Source of the DNA: Planctomicrobium sp051465645 | GTDB taxonomy: Bacteria; Planctomycetota; Planctomycetia; Planctomycetales; Planctomycetaceae | Assembly: GCF_051465645.1 (NCBI RefSeq) | Contig: NZ_CP195790.1 | Location: 2,728,001-2,792,000, forward strand | Direction: 5' to 3' | DNA: 64,000 nt | Part shown: in pieces, positions 26,541 to 35,812 of the stretch | Layout of the letters: every line of letters starts with the position of its first letter | Numbering within the stretch: position 1 is the first letter of the stretch | Translations under genes and position numbers: made by a program | Notes under the pieces: generated by a model | The model's database searches: none | Told to the model about the DNA's origin: nothing | Seen by the model: only the letters and a program-made list of their open reading frames with translations

Positions 26541-26576
26541 GAATTCAAGCTCGCGATTCACGAGATCGTGAACAGA

Positions 26577-27605
26577 TCAAGGGTTGGAGCTGATTGTCCC
26601 TTCAGCATGGAAAGTCACCGGGTCAGGGCGTCCAGTGATCTGAAAAGAAATTTTCTCATTAAACTGGCCAGCACGTTCAGGAGCTTTGACCTTGAATGGA
26701 ACGACGTGCACCGTCTTCAATTCATTGGTCGGTTCTTTGACTTCGAAGCAATCCGTTGCGTCACAAACGATCTGAGAAATCGAAAACTGTTTCTTGCCTC
26801 GCAGGACCACACGGAATTCCTTCACGTCACCGGCCTTCATCATTCCCAATGGCAGAACAGCAGGGGAAACAACGATGTCTGGCTCAATCTTCGCCATGAC
26901 CAGTACCGGAACTTCGGTCGAAACAGAGTCATCAGTGATCAATGTTACCTGATCGTGAATCGTTCCCATTGGGGCATCCGGCTTCAGTCGCACTGTGAGG
27001 TCATAGCTGACACGACCTGGCCCACGAAAGGTTTCGCGGACAGATGCTTCGAGGTACTGATTTGGAACTTTGACTTCTTTGATTGACCAGTTGTCGCGAC
27101 CAGCATAAGCCACTTCAAGATGTCGTTCTGCAGGTGAACCGAACTCGACATTTCCAAAATCGGCGTTGCCCGGTTCCGGAGTGATCACGACGTCCGAACG
27201 AATGTAAGCTGTGATCGGCACTCGGACTGTCTTTGTTGCTGCCCCGGCAGGACCATGGAAGGTCATCGTCACATCGACGTTTGAGTCTTTGCGACGCATG
27301 AACTTCACGGTGTTCATTTTGATCTCAATGATCGCCTTTTCGTGAGTCTTCAACATCGTCCGGTCAGGCTTTGCAGCAGTGCACCCGCACGTTGTCCCCA
27401 CGTTGTCGATGGTGACATTTTCTTCATACATGTTGGTCACAATGATCGATGCGCGAGTGTCCGCACCACGTGCAACAGTGCCGAAATCATGACGCAGTTC
27501 GGAAAACATCTTTTCCGCCCAGTTCAATTCATTCGCCTGAACAGCTGGTGTCCAAATCGCCCCTGCCAATGACAGAAGACCAAGGGCAATTAGTCGAATT
27601 CCCAT
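26577..27605 (-). CDS. Secreted DUF1573-domain protein
   Basis: 342 aa with a signal peptide (IALGLLSLAGAIWTPAVQA). The ATG at 27605 follows GGGGAG by 8 bases; the longer open frame upstream to 27746 is not needed. The first domain has HDFGTVARGADTRASI and VGTTCGCTAAKPD, the hallmark of DUF1573 proteins, an immunoglobulin-like periplasmic fold with a CGC motif. A second, similar domain follows (IEPDIVVSPAVLPLGMMKAG). These proteins are frequent in Bacteroidetes and planctomycetes and have no settled function. Its own terminator follows, so it is a single-gene unit. Confidence 0.88.
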   Translation of the reverse strand: MGIRLIALGLLSLAGAIWTPAVQANELNWAEKMFSELRHDFGTVARGADTRASIIVTNMYEENVTIDNVGTTCGCTAAKPDRTMLKTHEKAIIEIKMNTVKFMRRKDSNVDVTMTFHGPAGAATKTVRVPITAYIRSDVVITPEPGNADFGNVEFGSPAERHLEVAYAGRDNWSIKEVKVPNQYLEASVRETFRGPGRVSYDLTVRLKPDAPMGTIHDQVTLITDDSVSTEVPVLVMAKIEPDIVVSPAVLPLGMMKAGDVKEFRVVLRGKKQFSISQIVCDATDCFEVKEPTNELKTVHVVPFKVKAPERAGQFNEKISFQITGRPDPVTFHAEGTISSNP

Positions 27606-28180
27606 TTGAAACACTCCCCACCTGCCAGATTCGTCGAATCGCAAGCTCAGTGACTCACACTCTGACGGACTCAATTGTAATCCGAGCGAAAACTCATCGC
27701 AATTTTGATTCCGCAATCGGAAGAAAATTGCAAAACCTGTTATCAAAAAGACTCAGGCGAAGAAATCGACACGCGCGAACGAAAATATTAAACAAAAACA
27801 GGCAGACGAATTGAGACCAAAATCTCAATTTCGCACCACTTATCAATCAGATTTTATCTCAGCGCCATCGTATCAACAGAGACTTAGTCTTCGGTGGTCC
27901 CGTTGCAGCCGTTCGGGAACATTGCCACGCGGTTGAAACCCGTCTCAAATCAACACAGTGTTCCTGATCACAATACTTGATCACAGAACATGACTTCCAA
28001 ATTCACCGAGTGCAGCAGCAAAGCAACAAAGTTGGACAGTTCAGCAGCAAAACAAACTGAAGACAGCCGGATATGAACGTCAGGCAATCACTACGAGATA
28101 AAGGCAATCGTTCGCATATACCTCAGCCAGCATGTGCGCAAAGATCTCTTCATAAAACGATTATACAAATTGCGCAAAAA
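27606..28180. other. Intergenic region, AT-rich
   Basis: About 575 bases between the DUF1573 gene start and the terminator of the ceramidase-like gene. It should contain the DUF1573 promoter. No gene, repeat or operator that I can support. Confidence 0.4.
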
Positions 28181-28213
28181 AACGGCGTGCACGAAAAATT
28201 CGTGCACGCCGTT
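28175..28213 (-). terminator. Strong intrinsic terminator of the ceramidase-like gene
   Basis: A perfect 15-bp stem AACGGCGTGCACGAA / TTCGTGCACGCCGTT with a 3-base loop, followed on the minus strand by a run of T. It lies 54 bases after the stop. Confidence 0.9.
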
Positions 28214-28227
28214 CATCTGACTCTTGA

Positions 28228-28253
28228 GGCCACATGAAAGACCGAACCGGTCA
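28228..28253 (-). repeat. Fragment of the dispersed stop-codon repeat, copy G
   Basis: Only the head module is present: GTGACCGGTTCGGTCTTTCA then TGTGGCC on the minus strand. It lies 13 bases after the stop of the ceramidase-like gene and before its terminator. Confidence 0.65.
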
Positions 28254-28266
28254 CAACCTCAGACGA

Positions 28267-30396
28267 TTACTGTTTGGCAAGTTTGGCAACTTCGTCGGCT
28301 GTCAATGCTCGCTTGAAGATCGCCACTTCATCCAGTCGCCCTTCCCAGTTCGAGGAGTTGTCGCAACGTCCTCCTGCGAAGACCTCGGTGATTTCCACTG
28401 GAGTGTCTGCTGGCGCGGTCGTTTCGATCTCAGGAGTTGGGTTCCCGTTCAAATAGACACGAACCTTCTCTCCATCGCGAACCAGAACGACATGAGCCCA
28501 GGTCCAGCGAGCGACTTCGGTTTTTCCGCTGACAACTTCACCTTTATTACCATGCTGGAAAATCAGGCGTCCTGCGTTGCCAGCTTTTCCTCCCAGTCCC
28601 AGGTGATCTCCGAATGCATCGAGAACATGATCTCGCCCACGTGAGAACATCCAGCCGGTGACATCTCGTCCATCTGTTGGCATCCCGTTCCAGATCCACA
28701 TCGACACGGAATAGTGATTACCGAGTTCAGGGACTGAGGTTCGCAGCCGCTCTCCAGTGAAGTGAGCAGCTCGGTTCTTTTCTCCAGCACTTGCGAACGC
28801 AGTAGAGCTCGGGCCTTCGAGGAAGTAAGCCACATGGGGTTCATAAATCCCGTCGCGATGATTTCCTGAAGAATCTTTCGCACGTGGGCCAGCAAATTCG
28901 TCCAGACGATACCAGACCTCCGGCTTCAGATCCCGAATGGTTTTCGCAGCCTCACCAACTGGCGACACGAATGGTCGGCGTGGCTTCCCAGAGACCGTTT
29001 CCAGAAGATCCAGAGCAGCCGCAGCGATACGAGGTTCTGCAGTCACTTCCAAACCAGCTGATCGGGCTGCCCAGGTGTTGTAGCCCCCCAGCAGGTGTTG
29101 CTCAGGTGGTGGGATGTAACCGTCCCCTCCGTTTGCAAGTTCAATCACAACAGTCTTTGCGAGTGGACTTTGCTTTTTGATCTTCAACCCAGTCAATGCA
29201 TAGGTCTCGTTTGGTGTCGTCGCAATTGCGATCTCACCAATCCGAATCGCCTGCACTACAACTTCAGTCGACTGCCATTCATTCAGCAGCACTTGTTCGC
29301 GAGCGTAAATTTCCGGCTGAGTCTTTGGAAGGCGATCCCCCATTTCAGCAACGATTCGCTTCGCCCATTCCAGACGCTGCTGATCAGGCACCCGATAATT
29401 CATCGGAAGACGGCTTTCGGCCATCGCCAGATTGACATCAGACTTGTACTCAATCTTCTTGTAAGCCTGCATCGCGAGGTCAAGCAACCCACCTGTAAAC
29501 TGAGTGATATTCACTTTGTTCTCAGGGGCATCCGGCTTGGTGTAATCCGTGCGATAAATGTCGCCGCTGCACCCGTGAGACATAATCCCGACGAATGGCG
29601 CAACCTTTTCAGCGGTTTTCGGAGCAATGCGTTCTTTCAGCCCTTCAGAAAACAGGCCGAAGTAGTCAGCACTGATGTCGCGATCGCCGAAATAGTGCAT
29701 TGAAAAGTTGGCAAGCACTGCCAGAGGGCGACCCTGCTTGGACTGCACTGCAATCAGAGACAGATCAGGGTCCTCTGGTCCAGATTCGCCGACAACATCT
29801 GGCCAGCTTCGTCCGGCGTGCATGTTGGCTCGAACAGTCCTATTGCCGAATGGATCAGTCTCCACCCGATCCGGACGACGAATCCAGCGACGAAGTGCGG
29901 TGAACTTTTCAGCGTCAATGACTCCGTGCCCGATTTGAGCAGGCTCCAGATTCGCTTTCGCAGCCTTAACCGCTTCAACCAGTTTCGCTCGCAGGAATGG
30001 CACGTAGTTTGGATCTGCATCTGTCCCGAGACATCCCATTGATGCGGCCGCAGTATGGGAGTGTGTCGCTGAGATCAGAATTCGATCCGGACGAATCCCT
30101 GTTGCATCTGATGCCAGTTTCTTGGCTTCATCCAGCAATTCACGTGGCATCATGCAGCTGTCAACAACAACAATAACGAGCTGTTCATTGCCGTCAGCAA
30201 AAGCAATCGCTCTGGCATTCAATCGAGTATTGATGACCGACACAGACCGACTGGTCATGCTGCCGTTCACGATCACTGGCAGTTGATCCGGTGTCACATC
30301 GACAACTGCGGCACCTGCAAGAAACTCAGCACGGACCGATACCGGCATCCATGCAACAAACGTGACGATCAGCGGCAGTATGCATCTCAGCATCAT
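28267..30396 (-). CDS. Secreted neutral-ceramidase-like protein with C-terminal LamG domain
   Basis: 709 aa with a signal peptide (LRCILPLIVTFVAWMPVSVRA). Residues about 24-460 match the neutral/alkaline non-lysosomal ceramidase N-terminal domain: GAAVVDVTPDQLPV, ILISATHSHTAAASMG with the zinc-binding HSH, SMHYFGDRDISADYFG and GIMSHGCSGDIYR. Residues about 490-705 form a concanavalin/LamG-type jelly roll (YRLDEFAGPRAKDSSGNHRDG, YSVSMWIWNG, RLDEVAIFKRALTADEV). Many planctomycete proteins carry such LamG ends for surface or glycan binding. Whether it really cleaves ceramide is unknown; planctomycete members may act on other amides or esters. A strong terminator follows. Confidence 0.87.
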   Translation of the reverse strand: MMLRCILPLIVTFVAWMPVSVRAEFLAGAAVVDVTPDQLPVIVNGSMTSRSVSVINTRLNARAIAFADGNEQLVIVVVDSCMMPRELLDEAKKLASDATGIRPDRILISATHSHTAAASMGCLGTDADPNYVPFLRAKLVEAVKAAKANLEPAQIGHGVIDAEKFTALRRWIRRPDRVETDPFGNRTVRANMHAGRSWPDVVGESGPEDPDLSLIAVQSKQGRPLAVLANFSMHYFGDRDISADYFGLFSEGLKERIAPKTAEKVAPFVGIMSHGCSGDIYRTDYTKPDAPENKVNITQFTGGLLDLAMQAYKKIEYKSDVNLAMAESRLPMNYRVPDQQRLEWAKRIVAEMGDRLPKTQPEIYAREQVLLNEWQSTEVVVQAIRIGEIAIATTPNETYALTGLKIKKQSPLAKTVVIELANGGDGYIPPPEQHLLGGYNTWAARSAGLEVTAEPRIAAAALDLLETVSGKPRRPFVSPVGEAAKTIRDLKPEVWYRLDEFAGPRAKDSSGNHRDGIYEPHVAYFLEGPSSTAFASAGEKNRAAHFTGERLRTSVPELGNHYSVSMWIWNGMPTDGRDVTGWMFSRGRDHVLDAFGDHLGLGGKAGNAGRLIFQHGNKGEVVSGKTEVARWTWAHVVLVRDGEKVRVYLNGNPTPEIETTAPADTPVEITEVFAGGRCDNSSNWEGRLDEVAIFKRALTADEVAKLAKQ

Positions 30397-30945
30397 CTGG
30401 TCGTTTCCTCTAATTTCACGAGAAATTGAATTCGAAAATTCGCGACTTTGTCATCTTTAGTACAGGAAGCACATTCCAATACACACATGCAGGAGTCGCG
30501 AGACATGTCGGCTTCGAAGGACTTCGGTGCAGAACACAGCCTGCATGTACCAGACAGAGCCAAAACGACGGTTTCAATCAGGACCAAATGTGCTGCAGGA
30601 CAGCAACATTCACGTCTTGATCTCCGTCAATGATGAAAGGACTCTTCAGCAATCAGGCGGGAAGTGGAGGGCACCGAAAACGAAGTCAGAGCACAACATC
30701 AACTTTCAATTGGCAGGACATTCTTCAACGTCTCACCCTGAATCAGTCGCACTTGGCCCAAATTCATTTTGCATTCAGGCATTTGCGTTCCAAACACCTG
30801 AAATCCAAATTCAGTGATATGAGTCTATCGATTCTGTCGGCAAATTGCGAATAAACAAAAGCCCGTTTATTCCTGACTGACAAGCATTTCCTGCGACCGT
30901 GACTCGACTGGCTGTGAACGACGAACTCAGAGATGAGTCGAACAT
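30397..30945. other. Intergenic region, no gene seen
   Basis: About 550 bases between two minus-strand genes. A weak AT-rich hairpin (GAATAAAC / GTTTATTC near 30849-30872) may end the exchanger transcript. No coding signal. Confidence 0.4.
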
Positions 30946-31938
30946 CTACGCACGCACAAAGATGAGCCAGAAGAAATAGGCAAGGTAGATTCCCACTGCG
31001 ATCCCACCTTCCAACCGGGAGACGCTGCGACCTGTCAGAAAAACTGGAATGGCCCCAATGGTCACAAGCGCCATCAACGGGATATCCACCCAGAGGAGTT
31101 CCGGTTCAACATGCAATCCAGCTGGAGCGGCAACACAGGTCAGTCCCAGGATGAACAGAATATTATAAATACTGCTCCCCAGCAGATTGCCGATTGCCAC
31201 GTCCCGTTCATTTCGGAAAGTCGAGATCACAGTCGTCACCAACTCAGGAGCGGAGGTTCCGATCGCGACAATCGTCAAGCCGATGAGCGTTTCCGAAACT
31301 CCCAGTGTTCGAGCGATTCCGGATGCTCCCGTTACAAGCAGATCCGCGCCCCAGACTGACAACCCGATGCCGATGACCAGTACGGCAACATTCAAGCACT
31401 GCCACTTCCAATTCGACTGGGTCGCTGGAATCGCTTCAGCTCCAAATTCTTCGCGAAACTCCAGCTTCACCTTCTGTGACTCATATCTGGTCATCAGAAC
31501 CAGCACAACGGTGTAAATGACACCGACAACAAACATCACCGCACCGTCTGTCTGCGACAGAACACCATCCCATCCCAGCGCCATCATCAGACCAGCAGCC
31601 AACACAATGACCGGGAGTTCCAGCCGAAAGACCTGTGCGTGAATCGGAAGTGCTCGCAGACTGGCACTCAATCCCAGTATGAACAACAGATTCAGAATGT
31701 TGGTTCCGGCAATATTGCCGACAGCCAGTCCTCCATTTCCCATTTGACTCGCGGTGATTCCAACGGCGAGTTCAGGCGTACTTGTCCCGACGGAAACGAT
31801 CGTGAGACCAATCACCATCGGCGAAATTCGCATCGCCGTTGCCAGGCGAGACGCCCCGCGCACAGTAAATTCTGCGCCGATGACGAGGATCGCAAGCCCT
31901 GCGAGAAATGATAAGACCTCTGTCATAACGCAACACAT
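30946..31938 (-). CDS. Calcium/sodium exchanger of the YrbG/CaCA family
   Basis: 330 aa, ten to eleven membrane helices in two inverted halves. Each half has the alpha-repeat motif: VGLTIVSVGTSTPELAVG in the N-terminal half and IGLTIVAIGTSAPELVTT in the C-terminal half, both carrying the ion-binding Glu. GNIAGTNILNLLFILG and GNLLGSSIYNILFILG are the paired second parts. A short acidic loop (EFREEFGAEA) joins the halves. Family members exchange Ca2+ for Na+ or H+ at the inner membrane. The start may be the ATG at 31926, four codons downstream. Confidence 0.93.
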   Translation of the reverse strand: MCCVMTEVLSFLAGLAILVIGAEFTVRGASRLATAMRISPMVIGLTIVSVGTSTPELAVGITASQMGNGGLAVGNIAGTNILNLLFILGLSASLRALPIHAQVFRLELPVIVLAAGLMMALGWDGVLSQTDGAVMFVVGVIYTVVLVLMTRYESQKVKLEFREEFGAEAIPATQSNWKWQCLNVAVLVIGIGLSVWGADLLVTGASGIARTLGVSETLIGLTIVAIGTSAPELVTTVISTFRNERDVAIGNLLGSSIYNILFILGLTCVAAPAGLHVEPELLWVDIPLMALVTIGAIPVFLTGRSVSRLEGGIAVGIYLAYFFWLIFVRA

Positions 31939-32214
31939 CCCTGCTGAAATTCACGCTTCACGTCGACTTCTTGATCCACCAGCCGGCAAGCCCCCGTAAT
32001 CGACAATGAAAAGGGTAGGTCACGTATTTGAATGAGATCAGGATTCAACAAACGCCTTCCGCCGAAATCACTCACTGTGATTCCAGGCACTGAAAGGCAA
32101 TCGCATCAAGAAATGTCCCATTACAGAACACCAGACGCACGACGGAAATAATAGCGAACCGTCTGGAAATCAGGCGAGAAGAAATTTGCCTGAAAAGCAA
32201 GCTCAACAAAAAAA
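31939..32214. other. Intergenic region between exchanger and Usp genes
   Basis: Carries the presumed exchanger promoter. No gene seen. Confidence 0.4.
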
Positions 32215-32261
32215 CGTCAGGTGTCAGAAATGCTGCGATCCCAGCACTCCGCTACCTGACG
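32208..32261 (-). terminator. Branched terminator-like hairpin
   Basis: Outer stem CGTCAGGT / ACCTGACG encloses an inner stem TGCTG / CAGCA, and the minus strand continues into seven T residues. It lies about 180 bases beyond the Usp stop, after repeat copy H, and is the likely end of that transcript. Confidence 0.7.
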
Positions 32262-32359
32262 TCGATGATGCCATCGCAGGCTTCGTCAACACTCGAATTC
32301 CGAGACGCCTCAAGGCAAAAAGTGACAACGCCCCCTGAAACACGACTGAATCACAGTAC

Positions 32360-32463
32360 GAATCCACTTCCGAAAACAGTGCTCTTCTCAGGCACACAGG
32401 ATCTGGCCGTTTCTCTATCGAAACAGCTGCGGCGAGTCCCCATCAGGGACCGACCGCGGTCTG
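32360..32463 (-). repeat. Dispersed stop-codon repeat, copy H (diverged)
   Basis: Read on the minus strand: CAGACCGCGGTCGGTCCCTG, later CGCCGCAGC, then TGTGTGCCTGAGAAGAGCAC and TTCGGAAGTG. It aligns along its full length with the consensus but is clearly decayed. The head TAG has become CAG, so the Usp frame continues into the repeat and stops at an internal TGA (32443-32445). Confidence 0.5.
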
Positions 32464-32907
32464 GGCCTTTTCCGCGCAGCGTACAATCTGCACGGAACAT
32501 GGAGCATACTGCGCGACGAACTGCGAAACGGAACCGAGGAAGAAGCGTCGCACTGGCCCATACCCATGCGATCCAAGACAAATCAGATCCGCTCCCCAGC
32601 GTTCAGCGATCGCCACGATCTCTTCTTTCGGGTTCCCTTCCAGCAACTCCGTCGTCACATTCAGACTTGGAGCATTCTTGGAAAAGGCCACCTGAGCATC
32701 GCTCAAATGCTTGAACAGTTCTGCTCGCTGAACTCGTACCACTTCATCAAAAGCTGATGATTCAGGTGAGCCAAGTGATGTCCGACGGTAAGGGGAATCG
32801 ACTGTGACAATCCGAACTTCCGACCCCTGCGGCCATGGACGAAGCGACACCTCTTGAACAGTCAACTGACTGCAGGGAGATCCATCAATCGCGATCAGAA
32901 TCTTCAT
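32443..32907 (-). CDS. Universal stress protein (UspA family)
   Basis: 154 aa from the ATG at 32907 (AAGG about 10 bases upstream); the frame is open to 32952 but conserved sequence starts at MKILIAIDGSP. The ATP-binding signature LGSHGYGPVRRFFLGSVSQF (GxxGxxxxxxxGS) is present near the C-terminus, together with ELLEGNPKEEIVAIAERWGADLICL. It is therefore an ATP-binding type Usp, usually induced by starvation or redox stress. The last six codons (QTAVGP) come from repeat copy H. Confidence 0.9.
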   Translation of the reverse strand: MKILIAIDGSPCSQLTVQEVSLRPWPQGSEVRIVTVDSPYRRTSLGSPESSAFDEVVRVQRAELFKHLSDAQVAFSKNAPSLNVTTELLEGNPKEEIVAIAERWGADLICLGSHGYGPVRRFFLGSVSQFVAQYAPCSVQIVRCAEKAQTAVGP

Positions 32908-33239
32908 TTCGTTCCGCCTTTCGCAGGCCGTTTCAGCCTCATCCGATGACACCTCATGGCGGGATCGCAGGCGAATGCCAACCTTCCCCCATTCATCCTC
33001 TAACTCGAATTCCAGACCGACTCAGAAAGCGACCATCTGCCGCCATCAAGATCGAGATTTCGCGCTGTCAATTCACCGCAATCTTTTCACACTCCCGGCA
33101 TCAAGACAACCGGCGAATCAAGAGAATTGGCAGAACACCAAAACTGCGAATGAGCGAGCCGAAATATGAGAATGCAGCACACCGGGCGTTCATGGACAGA
33201 ACAGGAACCAGAGTGGCAAGCTGGGACGCACGCACCCAA
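32908..33239. other. Intergenic region
   Basis: About 330 bases upstream of the Usp gene, ending at repeat copy F. No gene supported; likely carries the Usp promoter. Confidence 0.4.
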
Positions 33240-33370
33240 TAAAGCATTTTTAGAAATAACGCAGTGATTCAGGCGCGCGGGATTCCGCTTTTCTCACGCC
33301 GAGAAGGATCGAGTTTCTTCCTGATCGTGGAAGGCTGCTGCGCGATCACTTGAGAGACTGAAGCAGTTTA
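33240..33370 (-). repeat. Dispersed stop-codon repeat, copy F (with extra bases)
   Basis: Read on the minus strand: TAAACTGCTTCAGTCTCTCA, AGTGATCGCGCAGCAGCCTT, an extra block of about 25 bases, then GGAATCCCGCGCGCCTGAAT and TTTCTAAAAATGCTTTATTG. The head TAA is the stop codon of the DUF1207 gene. Confidence 0.7.
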
Positions 33371-34405
33371 GAAGTCGTACCAGAGTCCCCAACCGAGTTG
33401 CTGTTCGCTTCTTGTGTAGAACGAGAACTGAGGGCTTTTTCCATTATAGAAGAAAGGTCCGGTTCGAAGAGTGCCGGCGCTTAAACCTTCTCCACGCCAT
33501 GCCCAACCGCCTTGAATATTGATATTCCCGCCGTAATCCAGTTCCTGTCGCAAATGGACATTCATAGCGAAGAACGGAGCCCCATAAATTCGAGTGGGGT
33601 ATGACGGCCCATAATCCAGTCCGAACTGGAAATTCCAAGGCTTGGCGACATCTGTGTTGAACCCATAATCCAACTCTGCATAAAGACGCAGATCAGGATT
33701 GGGGTAGTACGAGTACCCCAGATACAAGCAGTCACGCAGGAAATTCAAACGCTCAAAGTCCGGGTTTCGTTTCAAAAACTCGTCCCCGGCATGTGCGCTG
33801 ATGTGGTAATAACCAAACTTCCAGGCATGTTGCCCGACTCGGTAAGTCAACGGGATATCAAACCGGAAGTCTGTTCCGATCACGTCCATCTCGTAATCCA
33901 GATCCTGTCGGAGCTTCGCCCCTCCTAACAAGTCCAGCTGAAAACCTTCCAAACCGTAACGCTGTCCGAATCGAACAATTCCAAAGCGTCCGCTGATGTA
34001 CGAATCGACGCTGGCACCATTCTGCAGATCTTCGAAAACCTGAACAGACATACGAGGCTCTGCTGCACTTGCCCAGTATGTTCCATACAGAATCCCCTGA
34101 GGCAAAAAGGTCCATTGCCAGTCCATGCCCGGCGCCGGCATTGCGGCCATCGGAACAGGAGTGCCAACGGGAGGACCAGATAAGATGGTCTGCTGCTGCG
34201 GTGGGGGAATCACCACATTTGCGTCAAAAGAAAACGTGTTATCGACCGTGATTGGCGTAACAACTGAAGACGGTTGCGGCACTGATCCCGGAGTCGGGCT
34301 CACAGAATAGATTCCCTGAGCGCTCGCGAAGTTCAGATTGAATGCCAGAAAGCACCAGAGTGCCGTACTGACAGCTGTTTTCCGTTTCACCGTCTGAATA
34401 CCCAT
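33368..34405 (-). CDS. DUF1207 outer-membrane beta-barrel-like protein
   Basis: 345 aa with a signal peptide (STALWCFLAFNLNFASAQ). After a Pro/Val-rich linker comes WTFLPQGILYGTYWASAAEP, the DUF1207 signature. The rest is a series of amphipathic strands ending in FSFYTRSEQQLGWGLWYDF, with the terminal aromatic residue expected of outer-membrane barrels. The function of DUF1207 proteins is unknown; they are frequent in planctomycetes and probably sit in the outer membrane. The stop TAA is the first three bases of repeat copy F. Confidence 0.87.
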   Translation of the reverse strand: MGIQTVKRKTAVSTALWCFLAFNLNFASAQGIYSVSPTPGSVPQPSSVVTPITVDNTFSFDANVVIPPPQQQTILSGPPVGTPVPMAAMPAPGMDWQWTFLPQGILYGTYWASAAEPRMSVQVFEDLQNGASVDSYISGRFGIVRFGQRYGLEGFQLDLLGGAKLRQDLDYEMDVIGTDFRFDIPLTYRVGQHAWKFGYYHISAHAGDEFLKRNPDFERLNFLRDCLYLGYSYYPNPDLRLYAELDYGFNTDVAKPWNFQFGLDYGPSYPTRIYGAPFFAMNVHLRQELDYGGNINIQGGWAWRGEGLSAGTLRTGPFFYNGKSPQFSFYTRSEQQLGWGLWYDF

Positions 34406-34732
34406 TTCTGCTACGCGGATTTCCGCAAGATTTCATCTTCCGCAGCACTGTGACTCGAGAATTTCTGTCGGGAAGGTGTCGCCCGGAAGTTGTCCTGAAG
34501 TGGGTGCATCGGATTTTTAACGAGCTGTTGCAAATCGAGTCGATGGAAGTCAGGCTTTGAAGACCGCTGATGCCCTAAGTGCGCAGTTTCTGCCGATTCC
34601 GCTTCTTCCGGGAAAACATCACCGCCCATTTATGTCAGCACAACAGACGCAATCAGAGTGGCATACGACTGAGAATCAATCAGTTGCTCCTATGCCGATT
34701 CGGTCAGACATCGCGAATTTTTCTCGGAACAA
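34406..34732. other. Divergent intergenic region
   Basis: About 330 bases between the DUF1207 gene and queA. Must hold both promoters. No repeat or gene seen. Confidence 0.4.
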
Positions 34733-35812
34733 ATGACTGTGGATACGAATTTTCTGAGCCAGATTGGAGCCTACGACTACACGCTCCCTGAAGAACTCAT
34801 CGCCCAAACCCCCACTGAGAAGAGAGATGCGTCTCGCCTCATGGTCATCAACCGGGTCAAAGGGACAATTGAGCACACCCACTTCAATCAGATTCCGACG
34901 TATCTGAACGCTGGTGACCTTCTCATTCTCAACAACACCCGTGTGGTCCCGGCCCGTTTGATCGGAATTCGCACCAAGACCGGTGGAAAGTGGGAAGGGC
35001 TCTTTCTTCGTCTCGAATCCGCGAGTGAATGGCGACTGATCGGGCAGACCCGCGGACGGCTGCACCCCGGTGAACGGCTGACGCTCACCCCAGCGGACAC
35101 GGCCTCTTCAACTCCCCATGCCACACTCGATCTGGTGCTTCAATCCAAGAACGAAGATGGCACCTGGATCGCAATTCCAGACTCCTCTGTACCTGCGCTC
35201 ACACTTCTCGACCAGTTTGGAACATTACCTTTGCCGCACTACATGCACCGAAGCGCAGAAGCGAGCGATCGGGATCGTTACCAGACCACGTATGCCGAAA
35301 AGCCCGGCGCCGTCGCTGCTCCAACCGCTGGGCTCCACTTTACTCCAGAAGTGTTCGCAGCCTGTCGGCAACGTCAGGTTGAGACGGCAACAGTGACGCT
35401 GCATGTGGGACTGGGAACCTTTCGTCCTGTGAGCGTCGATCACCTCGATGATCACAAGATGCATTCCGAGTGGTGTGAAGTGTCGGAAGAGACAGTCAAA
35501 AAGATCGAGCAGACCAAAGCAAACGGGGGCCGGGTCATTGCTGTCGGCACGACGTCGGTTCGCCCTTTGGAATCCATTTGCCAACAGGCTCAGTTGCGTC
35601 CCTGGCAGGGAGAAACGGACCTCTTCATCCGCCCTCCATTTCAGTTTCAGATGATTGACGCCCTGATCACCAATTTCCACCTTCCAAAGTCGACCCTGCT
35701 CGTTCTGGTCTCCACATTTGCTGGCCGGGAACTCATGCTGAATGCGTATGCAGAAGCGATTCGCGAACGCTATCGATTCTTCAGCTATGGTGATGCCATG
35801 CTCATACTTTGA
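34733..35812 (+). CDS. queA: S-adenosylmethionine:tRNA ribosyltransferase-isomerase
   Basis: 359 aa, normal length. It transfers and isomerises the ribosyl part of SAM onto preQ1 in tRNA, giving epoxyqueuosine. Motifs: YDYTLPEELIAQTP at the N-terminus, LILNNTRVVPARL, GTLPLPHYMHR, YQTTYAEKPGAVAAPTAGLH, LHVGLGTFRPV and VGTTSVRPLES, ending with FFSYGDAMLI. The gene is intact. No other queuosine gene is adjacent. The start is an ATG or GTG at 34733 in a region without a clear ribosome-binding site. Confidence 0.97.
   Translation: MTVDTNFLSQIGAYDYTLPEELIAQTPTEKRDASRLMVINRVKGTIEHTHFNQIPTYLNAGDLLILNNTRVVPARLIGIRTKTGGKWEGLFLRLESASEWRLIGQTRGRLHPGERLTLTPADTASSTPHATLDLVLQSKNEDGTWIAIPDSSVPALTLLDQFGTLPLPHYMHRSAEASDRDRYQTTYAEKPGAVAAPTAGLHFTPEVFAACRQRQVETATVTLHVGLGTFRPVSVDHLDDHKMHSEWCEVSEETVKKIEQTKANGGRVIAVGTTSVRPLESICQQAQLRPWQGETDLFIRPPFQFQMIDALITNFHLPKSTLLVLVSTFAGRELMLNAYAEAIRERYRFFSYGDAMLIL

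Noticed and set aside
30880..30948. Possible decayed copy of the repeat after the exchanger gene
   Set aside because: Only a TAG, a few head bases and a GGAAATGCTT tail match; too short and diverged to support.
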